From contig JAQTTH010000006.1 in the NCBI GenBank assembly GCA_028710895.1, positions 62,001 to 126,000 on the forward strand: DNA of 64,000 bases, written 5' to 3'. Below the pieces are notes generated by a model. The model was not told the origin of the DNA. It did not search any database and worked only from the letters and a program-made list of their open reading frames with translations. This DNA comes from Paludibacter sp. GTDB lineage: Bacteria; Bacteroidota; Bacteroidia; Bacteroidales; Paludibacteraceae. Below, one piece after another: positions 42,893-51,216 of this stretch. Position 1 is the first letter of the stretch. Each line of letters begins with the position of its first letter. Both the position numbers and the translations under genes were made by a program.

Positions 42893-44272
42893 ATGTTACT
42901 AAGACATACAACAGCAAAAGAAATAGACAGAAAGGCGTTGACTATCAACCCAGCCAAAACCTGTCAGCCAGTAGGCGCAATGTATGCTGCATTAGGTATC
43001 CACGGATGCTTGCCTCACAGTCACGGTTCACAAGGATGTTGTTCATATCACCGTAGTGCGCTTTCGCGTCACTTCCGCGAACCAATTATGGCCGGAACCA
43101 GTTCGTTTTCCGAAGGCTCTTCTGTATTTGGTGGATCGGCCAACCTTGTTCAGGCTATCGACACCATGTTCACCATTTACAAACCCGAAGTGATAGCGGT
43201 TCACACCACCTGTTTGTCGGAAACGATTGGTGATGACTTAACTCAGATCATTTCGAAAGCGAACGACGATGGTTGCGTGCCGGAAGGAAAACAAGTGATT
43301 TATTGCAACACACCAAGTTATGTGGGAACACACGTAACCGGTTATTCGAACCAGGTGGCTGCGTTTATCAAGTTCTTCTCTACCGCAACTCCAAAGAAAC
43401 GCAACGTAATTAATATCGCTGCCGGATGGATGGAGCCTTCGGATCAACGCGAAATCAAACGTCTGACTCAGGTAATGGAAGCGCGCACCATTTTGTTTCC
43501 TGACTTCACCGACGTATTGGATGCCCCACTCGATGGACATTACAAAATGTACCCAACCGGAGGAACTACCATTGCCGATATGAAATTGACAGGCGATAGC
43601 AAATTCACGCTGGGACTTGGACAATCGTCGACCGAAGATGCTTGTATCAAACTGGAAAATAAATGTAAAGTAAAATTCGAAGTATTGGATATCCCTATCG
43701 GATTTAAAGCTACCGACCGTTTCCTAATGTCACTCAGCCGCCACGCCAACTTACCGATTCCACAAAGTTTATCGGACGAACGCGGTCGCTTAATCGACCT
43801 GATCTCAGACAGCTCGAAATACCTTTACGGAAAACGGGTAGCACTTTTCGGAGACCCTGACACGTTGATTCCATTGACAGAATTCCTGGTGAGCATGGAC
43901 ATGAAACCGGTTTACATTGTAACAGGTACACCAAGCAAGTACTTCACCGAACGCATGACAGAGATATTGAAAGATATACCGGAAGCTAAATTCAAAAGTG
44001 GTGAGATGGCCGATATGTTCCAATTGCACCAATGGATTAAACAAGAAGGTGTGGACTTATTGATTGGAAACACCTATGGTAAATACATTGCCCGCGACGA
44101 GAATATACCGTTCATTCGCTTTGGTTTCCCTATCGCCGACCGTCCGGGACACAACTACTTTGCCAAAACAGGTTACGACGGTGGTGCAAACCTGGTAAAA
44201 CAAATCATGGACGGATTCCTTGACCATTTCGACCGTACTTGTTTGGAAGAAAAAGTGGAATGGCAACTCTAA
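42893..44272 (+). CDS. nifK: Nitrogenase molybdenum-iron protein beta chain
   Basis: A 459-residue beta subunit. P-cluster ligands Cys24 (AKTCQPVGAM), Cys49 (GSQGCCSYHR) and Cys107 (HTTCLSET); Cys50 is an extra neighbouring cysteine. TPSYVGTHVTGY and FPDFTDVLD follow. It lacks the N-terminal extension of about 50 residues seen in A. vinelandii NifK (523 aa) and is close in length to the clostridial chain, matching the longer NifD. Last gene of the nifH operon, followed by a terminator. Confidence 0.98.
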   Translation: MLLRHTTAKEIDRKALTINPAKTCQPVGAMYAALGIHGCLPHSHGSQGCCSYHRSALSRHFREPIMAGTSSFSEGSSVFGGSANLVQAIDTMFTIYKPEVIAVHTTCLSETIGDDLTQIISKANDDGCVPEGKQVIYCNTPSYVGTHVTGYSNQVAAFIKFFSTATPKKRNVINIAAGWMEPSDQREIKRLTQVMEARTILFPDFTDVLDAPLDGHYKMYPTGGTTIADMKLTGDSKFTLGLGQSSTEDACIKLENKCKVKFEVLDIPIGFKATDRFLMSLSRHANLPIPQSLSDERGRLIDLISDSSKYLYGKRVALFGDPDTLIPLTEFLVSMDMKPVYIVTGTPSKYFTERMTEILKDIPEAKFKSGEMADMFQLHQWIKQEGVDLLIGNTYGKYIARDENIPFIRFGFPIADRPGHNYFAKTGYDGGANLVKQIMDGFLDHFDRTCLEEKVEWQL

Positions 44273-44275
44273 TTT

Positions 44276-44346
44276 AAAAGCCCGGGAACAAAATCGTATT
44301 GTTGTTAGTTAACATGTCTATTCAGTCACGTTCCCGGGTTTTCTTT
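44276..44346 (+). terminator. Terminator of the nifH operon
   Basis: CCCGGGAAC (44281-44289) and GTTCCCGGG (44330-44338) form a strong stem, followed by TTTTCTTT. The 40-nt loop could hold an additional short stem. Confidence 0.85.
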
Positions 44347-44360
44347 CATATAGTCGTATC

Positions 44361-44401
44361 GGCGCATGACTCCAGTCCATTAAGGGCGCATGACACCAGT
44401 C
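44361..44401. repeat. Direct repeat pair, 17 bp at 24-bp spacing
   Basis: GGCGCATGACTCCAGTC (44361-44377) and GGCGCATGACACCAGTC (44385-44401) differ by one base. Confidence 0.8.
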
Positions 44402-44443
44402 GAAAAAGACTATTATTTTTTTATACATCTAAATTTGCCACAT

Positions 44444-44502
44444 CTAGTATTATTTAAAAATCCAACTACGGTTTCACTTCAATGTGAGGCCGTAGTTTTT
44501 TT
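44444..44502 (+). ncRNA. Possible small RNA between the nif operons
   Basis: A TAAATTTG -7 box at 44430-44437 is followed by a strong intrinsic terminator (44464-44502) with no reading frame between. If used, it would give an RNA of about 60 nt from roughly 44444. The exact start is an estimate, and a clear -33 box is lacking. Confidence 0.25.
44464..44502 (+). terminator. Second terminator hairpin
   Basis: ACTACGG and CCGTAGT arms with inner TCAC/GTGA pairing, followed by seven T residues. It lies 190 bp after nifK, beyond the first terminator. Confidence 0.8.
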
Positions 44503-44528
44503 ATCAGTCTCAAATTCGACATATTTTA

Positions 44529-44568
44529 TTCCTACATTTTAAGGTTATTATCCTACATAAATGTAAGG
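44529..44568. promoter_or_regulatory. Upstream activator-type site of nifE
   Basis: TTCCTACATTTTAAGG followed by CCTACATAAATGTAAGG, the same two-part element as before nifH. The dyad core TACATAAATGTA starts 147 bp upstream of the promoter GG (148 bp at nifH). Confidence 0.65.
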
Positions 44569-44692
44569 TATAGGTAAACCAAAACTATGGAAAAGACTTG
44601 ATTCGAACAGACAAAGCGATAAAAAATAAAAATGTAAACAACTACAAATATGACACTTAACCATCATACATATGTTATAAAACATAGAAATA

Positions 44693-44720
44693 ATGTTAAT
44701 GGCACGATAAATGAATAAGG
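44693..44720 (+). promoter_or_regulatory. Sigma54-like promoter of nifE
   Basis: Contains TGGCACGATAAATGA (GG at 44701-44702, GG-N10-GA). It differs from the 28-bp nifH block at one position. Confidence 0.65.
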
Positions 44721-44763
44721 ATAAATGTGAATTATTAATTACAACTAAATAATTGATTAAGAT

Positions 44764-46095
44764 ATGGCTCATATATTAGATGAAAGGCAAAAGCAAGTAT
44801 CGATGGCAGGTGCAAATGAACGCACGATCGATTGCAACAAGGCCAGTTTGGCAGGAAGTGTGAGTCAACGTGCATGTGTATTTTGCGGATCGCGCGTGGT
44901 GCTATACCCGATAGTGGATGCACTACACATCATTCACGGCCCTATTGGTTGCGCAGCGTACACCTGGGATATCCGTGGTTCACTCTCTTCGGGTCCGGAA
45001 CTACACCGACTCAGTTACTGTACCGATCTACAAGAACGTGATGTGATTTTTGGCGGAGAACCGAAGCTGCAAAAATCAATCAACGAACTGATAGAGCTAC
45101 ACAACCCCAAAGCCGCATTTATCTACACTACTTGTATTGTAGGCGTTATTGGCGACGATGTAGAGCAAATAAGCCGCACCATTCAAAAAGAAAAAGGCAT
45201 TCCGATTATACCCGTTCAGGCTCCGGGATTTCAAGGATCGAAAAAAGACGGTTACAAAGTTGCCTGCGAAGCCATATTTACCCTGGTGGGAACCAAGAGC
45301 AAACCCTATACTCCGGCTAAAAGTATCAATATTCTGGGCGACTTCAACCTTGCCGGCGAACTTTGGATATTGCTGGAATACTATAAAAAAATGGGCGTAC
45401 ATGTAAATGCCACTATCACCGGCGACGGACGGGTAGACGATATTTGCAATGCGCACAATGCGGCACTTAACGTAGTGCAATGTTCCGGCTCAATGAACTA
45501 TCTGGCCAAGATGATGAAAGACGAATACGGTATTCCTTCTATGCGGGTTTCGTATTTTGGAATTGAAGATATGAGCGATGCGCTCTACGATGTGGCTCGC
45601 TTTTTCAAAGACGACGATATGATGGCAAAAGCCCGTGAGCTGGTAACCGAAGAAATATCGCGTATGATGCCTGCATTGGCTTGGTATAAAGAAAGACTGA
45701 CCGGTAAGAAAGCCGCCATTTATGTGGGCGGGGCATTCAAAGCCATTTCGCTGGTAAAAGCATTACGACTGATTGGCGTTCAATCGGTGATTGTGGGGTC
45801 GCAGACCGGAACAACTGAAGATTACGAATTAATTAAACAGCTCTGTGACGAAGGAACCATCATCGTTGACGACTCGAATCCGGTGGAACTTTCGCATTTC
45901 GTGAAAGAAAAACAGGCTGATATCTTTATCGGAGGTGTAAAAGAAAGGCCTATTGCTCACAAAATTGGTCTCGGATTCTGCGACCACAATCACGAACGCA
46001 AAGAGCCACTGGCCGGCTACGAAGGCATGATCAATTTTGCAAAAGAAATATACGCCACGGCAATGAGTCCGGTTTGGAAGTTTACAAAAGGTTAA
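44764..46095 (+). CDS. nifE: Nitrogenase cofactor assembly scaffold NifE
   Basis: A 443-residue NifD-like scaffold subunit that with NifN converts NifB-co to the Mo-containing FeMo-cofactor. Cluster cysteines Cys38 (RACVFCGSR), Cys63 (GPIGCAAYTW) and Cys124 (YTTCIVGV) are present. The His equivalent to NifD His442 is absent from the C-terminal region (FCDHNHERKEPL takes its place), as expected for NifE. First gene of the second nif operon, behind the sigma54-like promoter. Confidence 0.97.
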   Translation: MAHILDERQKQVSMAGANERTIDCNKASLAGSVSQRACVFCGSRVVLYPIVDALHIIHGPIGCAAYTWDIRGSLSSGPELHRLSYCTDLQERDVIFGGEPKLQKSINELIELHNPKAAFIYTTCIVGVIGDDVEQISRTIQKEKGIPIIPVQAPGFQGSKKDGYKVACEAIFTLVGTKSKPYTPAKSINILGDFNLAGELWILLEYYKKMGVHVNATITGDGRVDDICNAHNAALNVVQCSGSMNYLAKMMKDEYGIPSMRVSYFGIEDMSDALYDVARFFKDDDMMAKARELVTEEISRMMPALAWYKERLTGKKAAIYVGGAFKAISLVKALRLIGVQSVIVGSQTGTTEDYELIKQLCDEGTIIVDDSNPVELSHFVKEKQADIFIGGVKERPIAHKIGLGFCDHNHERKEPLAGYEGMINFAKEIYATAMSPVWKFTKG

Positions 46096-46170
46096 TTCAA
46101 AATGCATAATGCATAATGCACAATCAGGATATGAATTGTGAATTATAAATTATGAATTAAAGCAAAAATT
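46096..46170. repeat. AT-rich palindromic element, nifE-nifN gap
   Basis: AATGCATAATGCATAATGC on the left and GAATTGTGAATTATAAATT on the right belong to the same word family as the nifI2-nifD and nifD-nifK elements. Confidence 0.6.
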
Positions 46171-47478
46171 ATGGTCGAAGCAAAAACATATACATCCACC
46201 CGCAACTCATGCAAACTCTGCGCTCCATTGGGTGCGTCGATGGTATTCAAAGGCATAGAAGGATGCGTGCCGCTTATTCATGGTAGTCAGGGTTGCGCTA
46301 CCTACATTCGCCGCTACATGATTAGCCATTACAAAGAACCGGTTGATATTGCGTCGAGTAATTTCAGCGAAGAAACAACCGTGTACGGCGGAAGCAAAAA
46401 CTTTATTACCGGTATCAATAACATAATCAAACAATATAAACCAACTGTAATAGGCATTGCTTCAACCTGTTTGTCGGAAACTATTGGCGAAGATATTCCG
46501 GGTCATATCCGCAATTTCAAAGAAAACTTTCAAGGACCGGCCAAAGCAATTCCAACCTTTATCAATGCTTCTACGCCGAGTTATTGCGGAAGTCATGCCG
46601 AAGGTTTTCACAATACGGTGCTTGCAACCGTACAAACGTTGGCTGAGCATGAAAAAACAGATGATTTGCTTACCATTTTCCCCGGTATGGTTTCGCCGGC
46701 CGATATTCGGTATATCAAAGAATTATTGGACGATTTTGGAATAAAACATATCCTTTTCCCTGATTACAGCGAAACGTTGGACAACGAATATACTTCGGAA
46801 TACCAATTAATCCCAACGGGCGGAACTCCTGTTTGGAAACTTTCAAAAATGGGAAATTCAAAAGCAATAATTGAATTTGGTAGCGCTTTCAACAAAGGTG
46901 TAAATAGGGTAAAAAATTCAGGCTCATTGCAAACAGCCGGCGAATGGCTCGAATCTACATTCTATATAAAAAACAATCCAATGCCATTGCCAATAGGCAT
47001 TGAAGCCAGTGATCGGTTCATGGAAACATTGAAACAAATAAGTGGAAATGAAATTCCTGAAAAATACCGCAAAGAGCGCGGAAGATTGGTAGACGGATAT
47101 GTGGATGCTCACAAATATGTATTTGGCAAAAAAGCATTGCTCTACGGCGAAGAAGATTTTGTAACTGCCATGGCCGATTGGTGTAAAGAAATTGGTGTAG
47201 AGCCATTTTGGATAAAAGGAGCTGACTTTGAAACGCTCCGTGAAAAAGCAGAAGAATTCAAACCAGACTTTGTATTGGGCAATAGCAAAGGCTATTATAT
47301 AGCCCGCGAACGAAAAATTCCGTTGGTACGTGTAGGTTTCCCAATTCACGACCGCTTCGGAGCAAACCGCATGCACCACCTGGGTTACCGCGGCACACAG
47401 GAATTATTCGATCGCGTAGTAAACGCCCTGATAGAATACAAACAGGAGAATTCACCGATAGGGTATAAATACCTTTAG
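46171..47478 (+). CDS. nifN: Nitrogenase cofactor assembly scaffold NifN
   Basis: A 435-residue NifK-like scaffold subunit. Visible: Cys17 (CKLCAPLGA), Cys42 (GSQGCATYIRR), ASTCLSETIGED and the NifK-like VGFPIHDRFGANRMHHLGYRG. It pairs with NifE. Separate from NifB here (no fusion). Followed by a gap of 238 bp containing GC-rich palindromes before nifB. Confidence 0.96.
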   Translation: MVEAKTYTSTRNSCKLCAPLGASMVFKGIEGCVPLIHGSQGCATYIRRYMISHYKEPVDIASSNFSEETTVYGGSKNFITGINNIIKQYKPTVIGIASTCLSETIGEDIPGHIRNFKENFQGPAKAIPTFINASTPSYCGSHAEGFHNTVLATVQTLAEHEKTDDLLTIFPGMVSPADIRYIKELLDDFGIKHILFPDYSETLDNEYTSEYQLIPTGGTPVWKLSKMGNSKAIIEFGSAFNKGVNRVKNSGSLQTAGEWLESTFYIKNNPMPLPIGIEASDRFMETLKQISGNEIPEKYRKERGRLVDGYVDAHKYVFGKKALLYGEEDFVTAMADWCKEIGVEPFWIKGADFETLREKAEEFKPDFVLGNSKGYYIARERKIPLVRVGFPIHDRFGANRMHHLGYRGTQELFDRVVNALIEYKQENSPIGYKYL

Positions 47479-47716
47479 TCAGTGGACAGTTGATAATTGA
47501 AAATTGACAATGAAAATCAGGTAACTTAAAACTACGAAGTGGTTAAATGTGAATAACCTCCGGTAAAACCGGAGGATGGAAGAACTCTCAAAAGCTACAA
47601 CCCCGGAGGGGTTGAACATAGGACAGTATTAGGAAATAGAGGAAGAAATAAACAAGACGACACTAACTCAGTATCCCTTTAGGGGTTAGGGGTAGTTTCT
47701 TTAAAACAGAGACGAT
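47479..47716. repeat. GC-rich palindrome cluster, nifN-nifB gap
   Basis: Two perfect palindromic hairpins, CCTCCGGTAAAACCGGAGG (47557-47575) and CAACCCCGGAGGGGTTG (47598-47614), then a G-rich stretch near 47670-47692 (CCCTTTAGGGGTTAGGGG). The surrounding bases are AT-rich. No gene. Confidence 0.75.
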
Positions 47717-48991
47717 ATGGAAATGACCGAAGAAAGAAAACAAGCACATCCTTGTTTCAACGAAGAAGCAAAGCATACCAATGCACGTGTTCACCTGCCA
47801 GTAGCTCCAAAATGCAACATACAGTGTAATTATTGCAATCGCAAATACGACTGCGTAAACGAAAGTCGCCCGGGTGTAACATCTTCAGTATTGGCTCCTT
47901 TCCAGGCAGTTGATTACCTGAAAGATCTTGATAATCGAATTGAAAATCTGGCTGTAATTGGTATTGCTGGTCCCGGCGATCCGTTTGCCAACCCCAAAGA
48001 AACGCTGGAAACAATGCGCAAAGTAAGTGCTGAGTTTCCCGATAAATTATTCTGTCTTTCTACTAACGGACTTGATTTAGAACCTTATATTGACGATATT
48101 GCAGAGGTGAATGTATCGCATGTTACACTTACTATCAATGCTGTTGACCCCAACATAACCGCTCAAATTTATAAATGGGTGCGATTCGATAAAAAAGTTT
48201 ACCGTGGTGTGGAAGGTGCAACCATATTGTTGGAACGTCAATTAGCATGTATCCCTAAGTTGAAAGCCCGTGGAATTACTGTAAAAATTAATTCCATTAT
48301 TATTCCGGGTATCAACGAAGATCATATTCCGGAAGTTGCACGGGTTTGTGCCGAGTTAGGAGCCGATGTTATCAACTGTATTCCATTAATTCCAACTGCC
48401 GAAACGCCATTTGAAACAGTAGATAAACCCGATACAAAAATGATTTTCAAAGTGCGTACCTTGTGTTCCGACCACCTGAAAATAATGAGTCACTGTGCCC
48501 GCTGTCGTGCCGATGCAGCCGGATTACTCGGACAGGATTTAAGCGAAACACATGTATTGCTCAAAGAGTATTCTTCACGCACCGAACAAATGGACATTAC
48601 CAACCGCCCTTATGTAGCTGTGGCAACCAACGAAGGATTATTGGTAAATCTTCATTTGGGTGAAGCTATGAAAGTCTATATTTTTGAGGAAACAAAGAAT
48701 GGATACAAGCATGTGGAAGTTCGCGAAATGCCCCCTAAAGGTGGTGGAGATGTACGCTGGTTGGAGACGGCCCGCGCTTTGAAAGACTGTCGTGCTATTT
48801 TGGTAAGCGGTGCCGGTGAAAATCCAAAATCGATGCTTAATGGTTGTGGTGTTCGGGTAATAGAAATGACCGGACTTATCGATGAAGGATTAGAAGGCGT
48901 GTTCAAAAACAAAGCGATTCGCTCCATTGCCAAACCCGATGCATTCAAATGCGGAAGTGGCTGTAAAGGCGAAGCAAAAGGGTGCGGATGA
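47717..48991 (+). CDS. nifB: FeMo-cofactor biosynthesis radical-SAM protein NifB
   Basis: A 424-residue radical-SAM enzyme that fuses 4Fe-4S clusters and inserts carbide to make NifB-co. Radical-SAM cysteines Cys33, Cys37 and Cys40 (PKCNIQCNYCNRKYDC). MSHCARCRADAAGLLG provides further cluster ligands. Residues about 298-400 form a NifX-like cofactor-carrying domain (VAVATNEGLLVNLHLGEA). The tail is Cys-rich (CGSGCKGEAKGCG). Confidence 0.97.
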   Translation: MEMTEERKQAHPCFNEEAKHTNARVHLPVAPKCNIQCNYCNRKYDCVNESRPGVTSSVLAPFQAVDYLKDLDNRIENLAVIGIAGPGDPFANPKETLETMRKVSAEFPDKLFCLSTNGLDLEPYIDDIAEVNVSHVTLTINAVDPNITAQIYKWVRFDKKVYRGVEGATILLERQLACIPKLKARGITVKINSIIIPGINEDHIPEVARVCAELGADVINCIPLIPTAETPFETVDKPDTKMIFKVRTLCSDHLKIMSHCARCRADAAGLLGQDLSETHVLLKEYSSRTEQMDITNRPYVAVATNEGLLVNLHLGEAMKVYIFEETKNGYKHVEVREMPPKGGGDVRWLETARALKDCRAILVSGAGENPKSMLNGCGVRVIEMTGLIDEGLEGVFKNKAIRSIAKPDAFKCGSGCKGEAKGCG

Positions 48992-49094
48992 AAAAATAAT
49001 TCACAATTAATAATTCACAATTAATAATTTTGAGTTTACTCGTTTACTTGTCTACCCGTTTTCAAAGGAACTTGTATCTCGTAACTAAAAAAAC

Positions 49095-49403
49095 ATGAAA
49101 AAGCCAGATTATCACATTTTAGTATGCAATTCGTTCAGAATTGCCGGTGACGCACAAGGTGCATGTAACAAAAAAGGAGCAACAAACCTGCTTCAGTATT
49201 TAACCGAAGAAGCAGCAGACCGTGGCTTGGACGTAGCAGTAAGCTGCACAGCTTGTTTGAACGTTTGCTCACAGGGTCCTGTAATCGTTGTTCATCCAAA
49301 CAACTACTGGTATGGCGGAGTAGAATCAGAAGCCGTTATCGATGAAATTCTCGATGCTTTGGAAGAAGGCGAACTTTGCGAAAAATATTCTATTGCAGAC
49401 TAA
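49095..49403 (+). CDS. Thioredoxin-like [2Fe-2S] ferredoxin
   Basis: A 102-residue ferredoxin of the Clostridium pasteurianum 2Fe-2S type. Likely cluster ligands Cys11, Cys24, Cys54 and Cys58; Cys51 is also present (SCTACLNVC). Such ferredoxins are regularly encoded beside nifB and nifV in anaerobic diazotrophs, and the clostridial one is reported to interact with the MoFe protein. It lies between nifB and nifV, separated from nifV by a long inverted repeat. Confidence 0.93.
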   Translation: MKKPDYHILVCNSFRIAGDAQGACNKKGATNLLQYLTEEAADRGLDVAVSCTACLNVCSQGPVIVVHPNNYWYGGVESEAVIDEILDALEEGELCEKYSIAD

Positions 49404-49410
49404 ATAATGT

Positions 49411-49546
49411 GTTGATTAGCTGATGTGATAATGTGATGATATAAAGATAAAATAATTATAGTTCATCATGTGAACCATATTTATCGATTAGTCAATTTAA
49501 ATTATCACATCAGCTAATTATCACATTACCACATCAGCTAATCAAC
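49411..49546. repeat. Long inverted repeat, ferredoxin-nifV gap
   Basis: GTTGATTAGCTGATGTG...AATGTGAT on the left pairs with ATCACATT...CACATCAGCTAATCAAC on the right (27 bp with about three mismatches), enclosing about 80 bp. The right half also holds an extra partial copy (TATCACATCAGCTAATTATC). Confidence 0.8.
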
Positions 49547-49551
49547 TAATT

Positions 49552-50703
49552 ATGAACCCATACTTTATCGACACCACACTCCGCGACGGAGAACAGGCCC
49601 CGGGCGTTGTTTTCTCGTTTTCCGAAAAGCTACGAATAGCTGCGTTGCTCGATGGAGCAGGCGTGCCCGAACTGGAAATAGGTACTCCAGCTATGGGCGA
49701 AACAGAAATAGAAGAAATACGCAATCTGTGTCGTATGGGATTCAAATTTAAGACACTATCGTGGTGTCGTGCCAATAAACACGATATTCTTTGCGCCTCG
49801 CGTGCCGAAACCAATGGTGTTCATATCTCGTTTCCGGTTTCACCGATTTTGATGAAAGCCATGGGAAAAGACCGGAACTGGGTAATGTCGCTATTGATGG
49901 AGTTGTTGGAGTTTGCTTCGCCCATGTTCGATTATGTAACTATTGGTGCACAAGATGCTTCGCGCGCTGATATTAGTTTTTTAAAAGAATTTATGAGCAC
50001 AGCAAGAGCATTTGGAGCAGCCCGCGTCCGACTCGCCGATACGGTAGGAATATTGAACCCAATCACCACCTTCGAACTGATTTCGGCTATTCGTAGCGTG
50101 GAAGCGGAACTTCCGTTGGAAATACATGCGCACAACGACCTGGGAATGGCAACAGCCAACACGGTAGCGGCTTATATGGCCGGCGCCAATTGCCTGAGCA
50201 CAACCATCAACGGACTAGGCGAACGAGCCGGAAATGCTCCCATGGAAGAAGTGGCTATGGCATTGGAACTAAGTGCAGGTATTAAAAGTGGACTGCGAAC
50301 AGAAAGCTTCGCGGAACTGAGTGCATACTTGGCTCAAGCTTCCAACCGGGTACAAAGTGCAAGCAAACCAATTACCGGCAGCAGCGTGTTGACTCACGAG
50401 AGCGGTATTCATACCAATTGTCTGCTGAAAGATCGTAACACCTATCAGCTTATTGAAGCCGCCAGTGTGGGACGAACTGAAGATGATTTCCTCATTGGGA
50501 AACACAGTGGAAAAGCCACATTAATACATTATCTGAATGAAGCCCACTTACCTGTTGATGACAATGTGTGCAAGCAACTACTTTCAGATATAAAAGAAAA
50601 AGCCGAAACGTTGAAACGCTCGCTTACAAAAGAGGAGCTTTTTGCATTATACACCGAAATATATTCGAGGAAGAAAAAGTTCACAGTAAATTACAAACTA
50701 TAA
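49552..50703 (+). CDS. nifV: Homocitrate synthase
   Basis: A 383-residue HMGL/isopropylmalate-synthase family enzyme that makes homocitrate, the organic ligand of FeMo-cofactor, from acetyl-CoA and 2-oxoglutarate. Active-site start IDTTLRDGEQAPGV, metal site EIHAHNDLGMATANT and LGERAGNAPMEEVAMAL are present, plus the HESGIHTNCLLKD region. Length and nif context favour NifV over leucine-pathway LeuA. Followed 11 bp later by the HEPN-like gene. Confidence 0.95.
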   Translation: MNPYFIDTTLRDGEQAPGVVFSFSEKLRIAALLDGAGVPELEIGTPAMGETEIEEIRNLCRMGFKFKTLSWCRANKHDILCASRAETNGVHISFPVSPILMKAMGKDRNWVMSLLMELLEFASPMFDYVTIGAQDASRADISFLKEFMSTARAFGAARVRLADTVGILNPITTFELISAIRSVEAELPLEIHAHNDLGMATANTVAAYMAGANCLSTTINGLGERAGNAPMEEVAMALELSAGIKSGLRTESFAELSAYLAQASNRVQSASKPITGSSVLTHESGIHTNCLLKDRNTYQLIEAASVGRTEDDFLIGKHSGKATLIHYLNEAHLPVDDNVCKQLLSDIKEKAETLKRSLTKEELFALYTEIYSRKKKFTVNYKL

Positions 50704-50714
50704 ATCAACAAATT

Positions 50715-51143
50715 ATGTCAGAAGCAATCATTCCCGACGAAGAAATGCGCACATTGGCCATTTCGAGTTTACAATATGCAAATGGTTATTATAAAACCTT
50801 ATCGAACAGTATAAACAGCGAAAAATCACGTTTCGATAACGACATGCTCTATAATTTGGCGGTAATAGCTGTTGAAAAATACTTTGTTGGACTGATGGCG
50901 CGATACGACTGGAATGCAACGCACCATATGCCCATTGCACTATACAAAGAAGCCCTCACATTTGTCCCAGAACTGACTGAAAACATGAAGCAAACAGCCA
51001 TTCTGGTAGGAAAATTTGAAGCTATTTGTTCGCTGGAAGGCTTTGGATACCGAACGCCGAGCAACGAAGATCTGGAAACTATGACCAGCGGAATTAAAGA
51101 AATAAAAGAATTAGTAGAAGAACGAATTGCAGAAATAAATTAG
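50715..51143 (+). CDS. HEPN-like helical protein in the nif operon
   Basis: A 142-residue all-helical protein. The middle (DMLYNLAVIAVEKYFVGLMARYDWNATHHMPIALY) and the end (RTPSNEDLETMTSGIKEIKELVEERI) follow the HEPN-domain pattern of paired helices with a His after the second helix. The RxxxxxxH spacing RYDWNATH is visible but not in the usual catalytic place. No partner nucleotidyltransferase gene lies nearby. Its location 11 bp after nifV suggests coexpression with nif. Function unknown; the ATG at 50715 is chosen over a start inside nifV. Confidence 0.75.
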   Translation: MSEAIIPDEEMRTLAISSLQYANGYYKTLSNSINSEKSRFDNDMLYNLAVIAVEKYFVGLMARYDWNATHHMPIALYKEALTFVPELTENMKQTAILVGKFEAICSLEGFGYRTPSNEDLETMTSGIKEIKELVEERIAEIN

Positions 51144-51216
51144 TTGAGAATTATCGGTTGATAGTTAGCAGTTAGCAGCTATCAAGAACTGACTATCAAC
51201 AATCAACAAAATAAAT
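51144..51216. repeat. Inverted repeat before the NDK-like gene
   Basis: GGTTGATAGTTAGCAGTTAG on the left and GAACTGACTATCAACAATC on the right pair through TTGATAGT/ACTATCAA. It resembles the TATCAAC repeats before lpxH. Confidence 0.6.

Larger units (their letters stand above)
44273..44763. other. nifK-nifE intergenic region
   Basis: 491 bp without a protein gene. Holds the nifK terminator, a 24-bp direct repeat pair (44361-44401), a TAAATTTG -7 box with a terminator hairpin about 65 bp later (possible small RNA), the two-part upstream element of nifE (44529-44568) and the sigma54-like nifE promoter (44693-44720). Confidence 0.75.

Noticed and set aside
41181-44272. Vanadium or iron-only nitrogenase
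   Set aside because: No vnfG/anfG lies between the D and K genes, nifE, nifN and nifV are present, and a full molybdate uptake set is adjacent.
41066-51216. Insertion-sequence remnants in the nif gaps
   Set aside because: No transposase fragments or target duplications were seen. The elements are only palindromic repeats.
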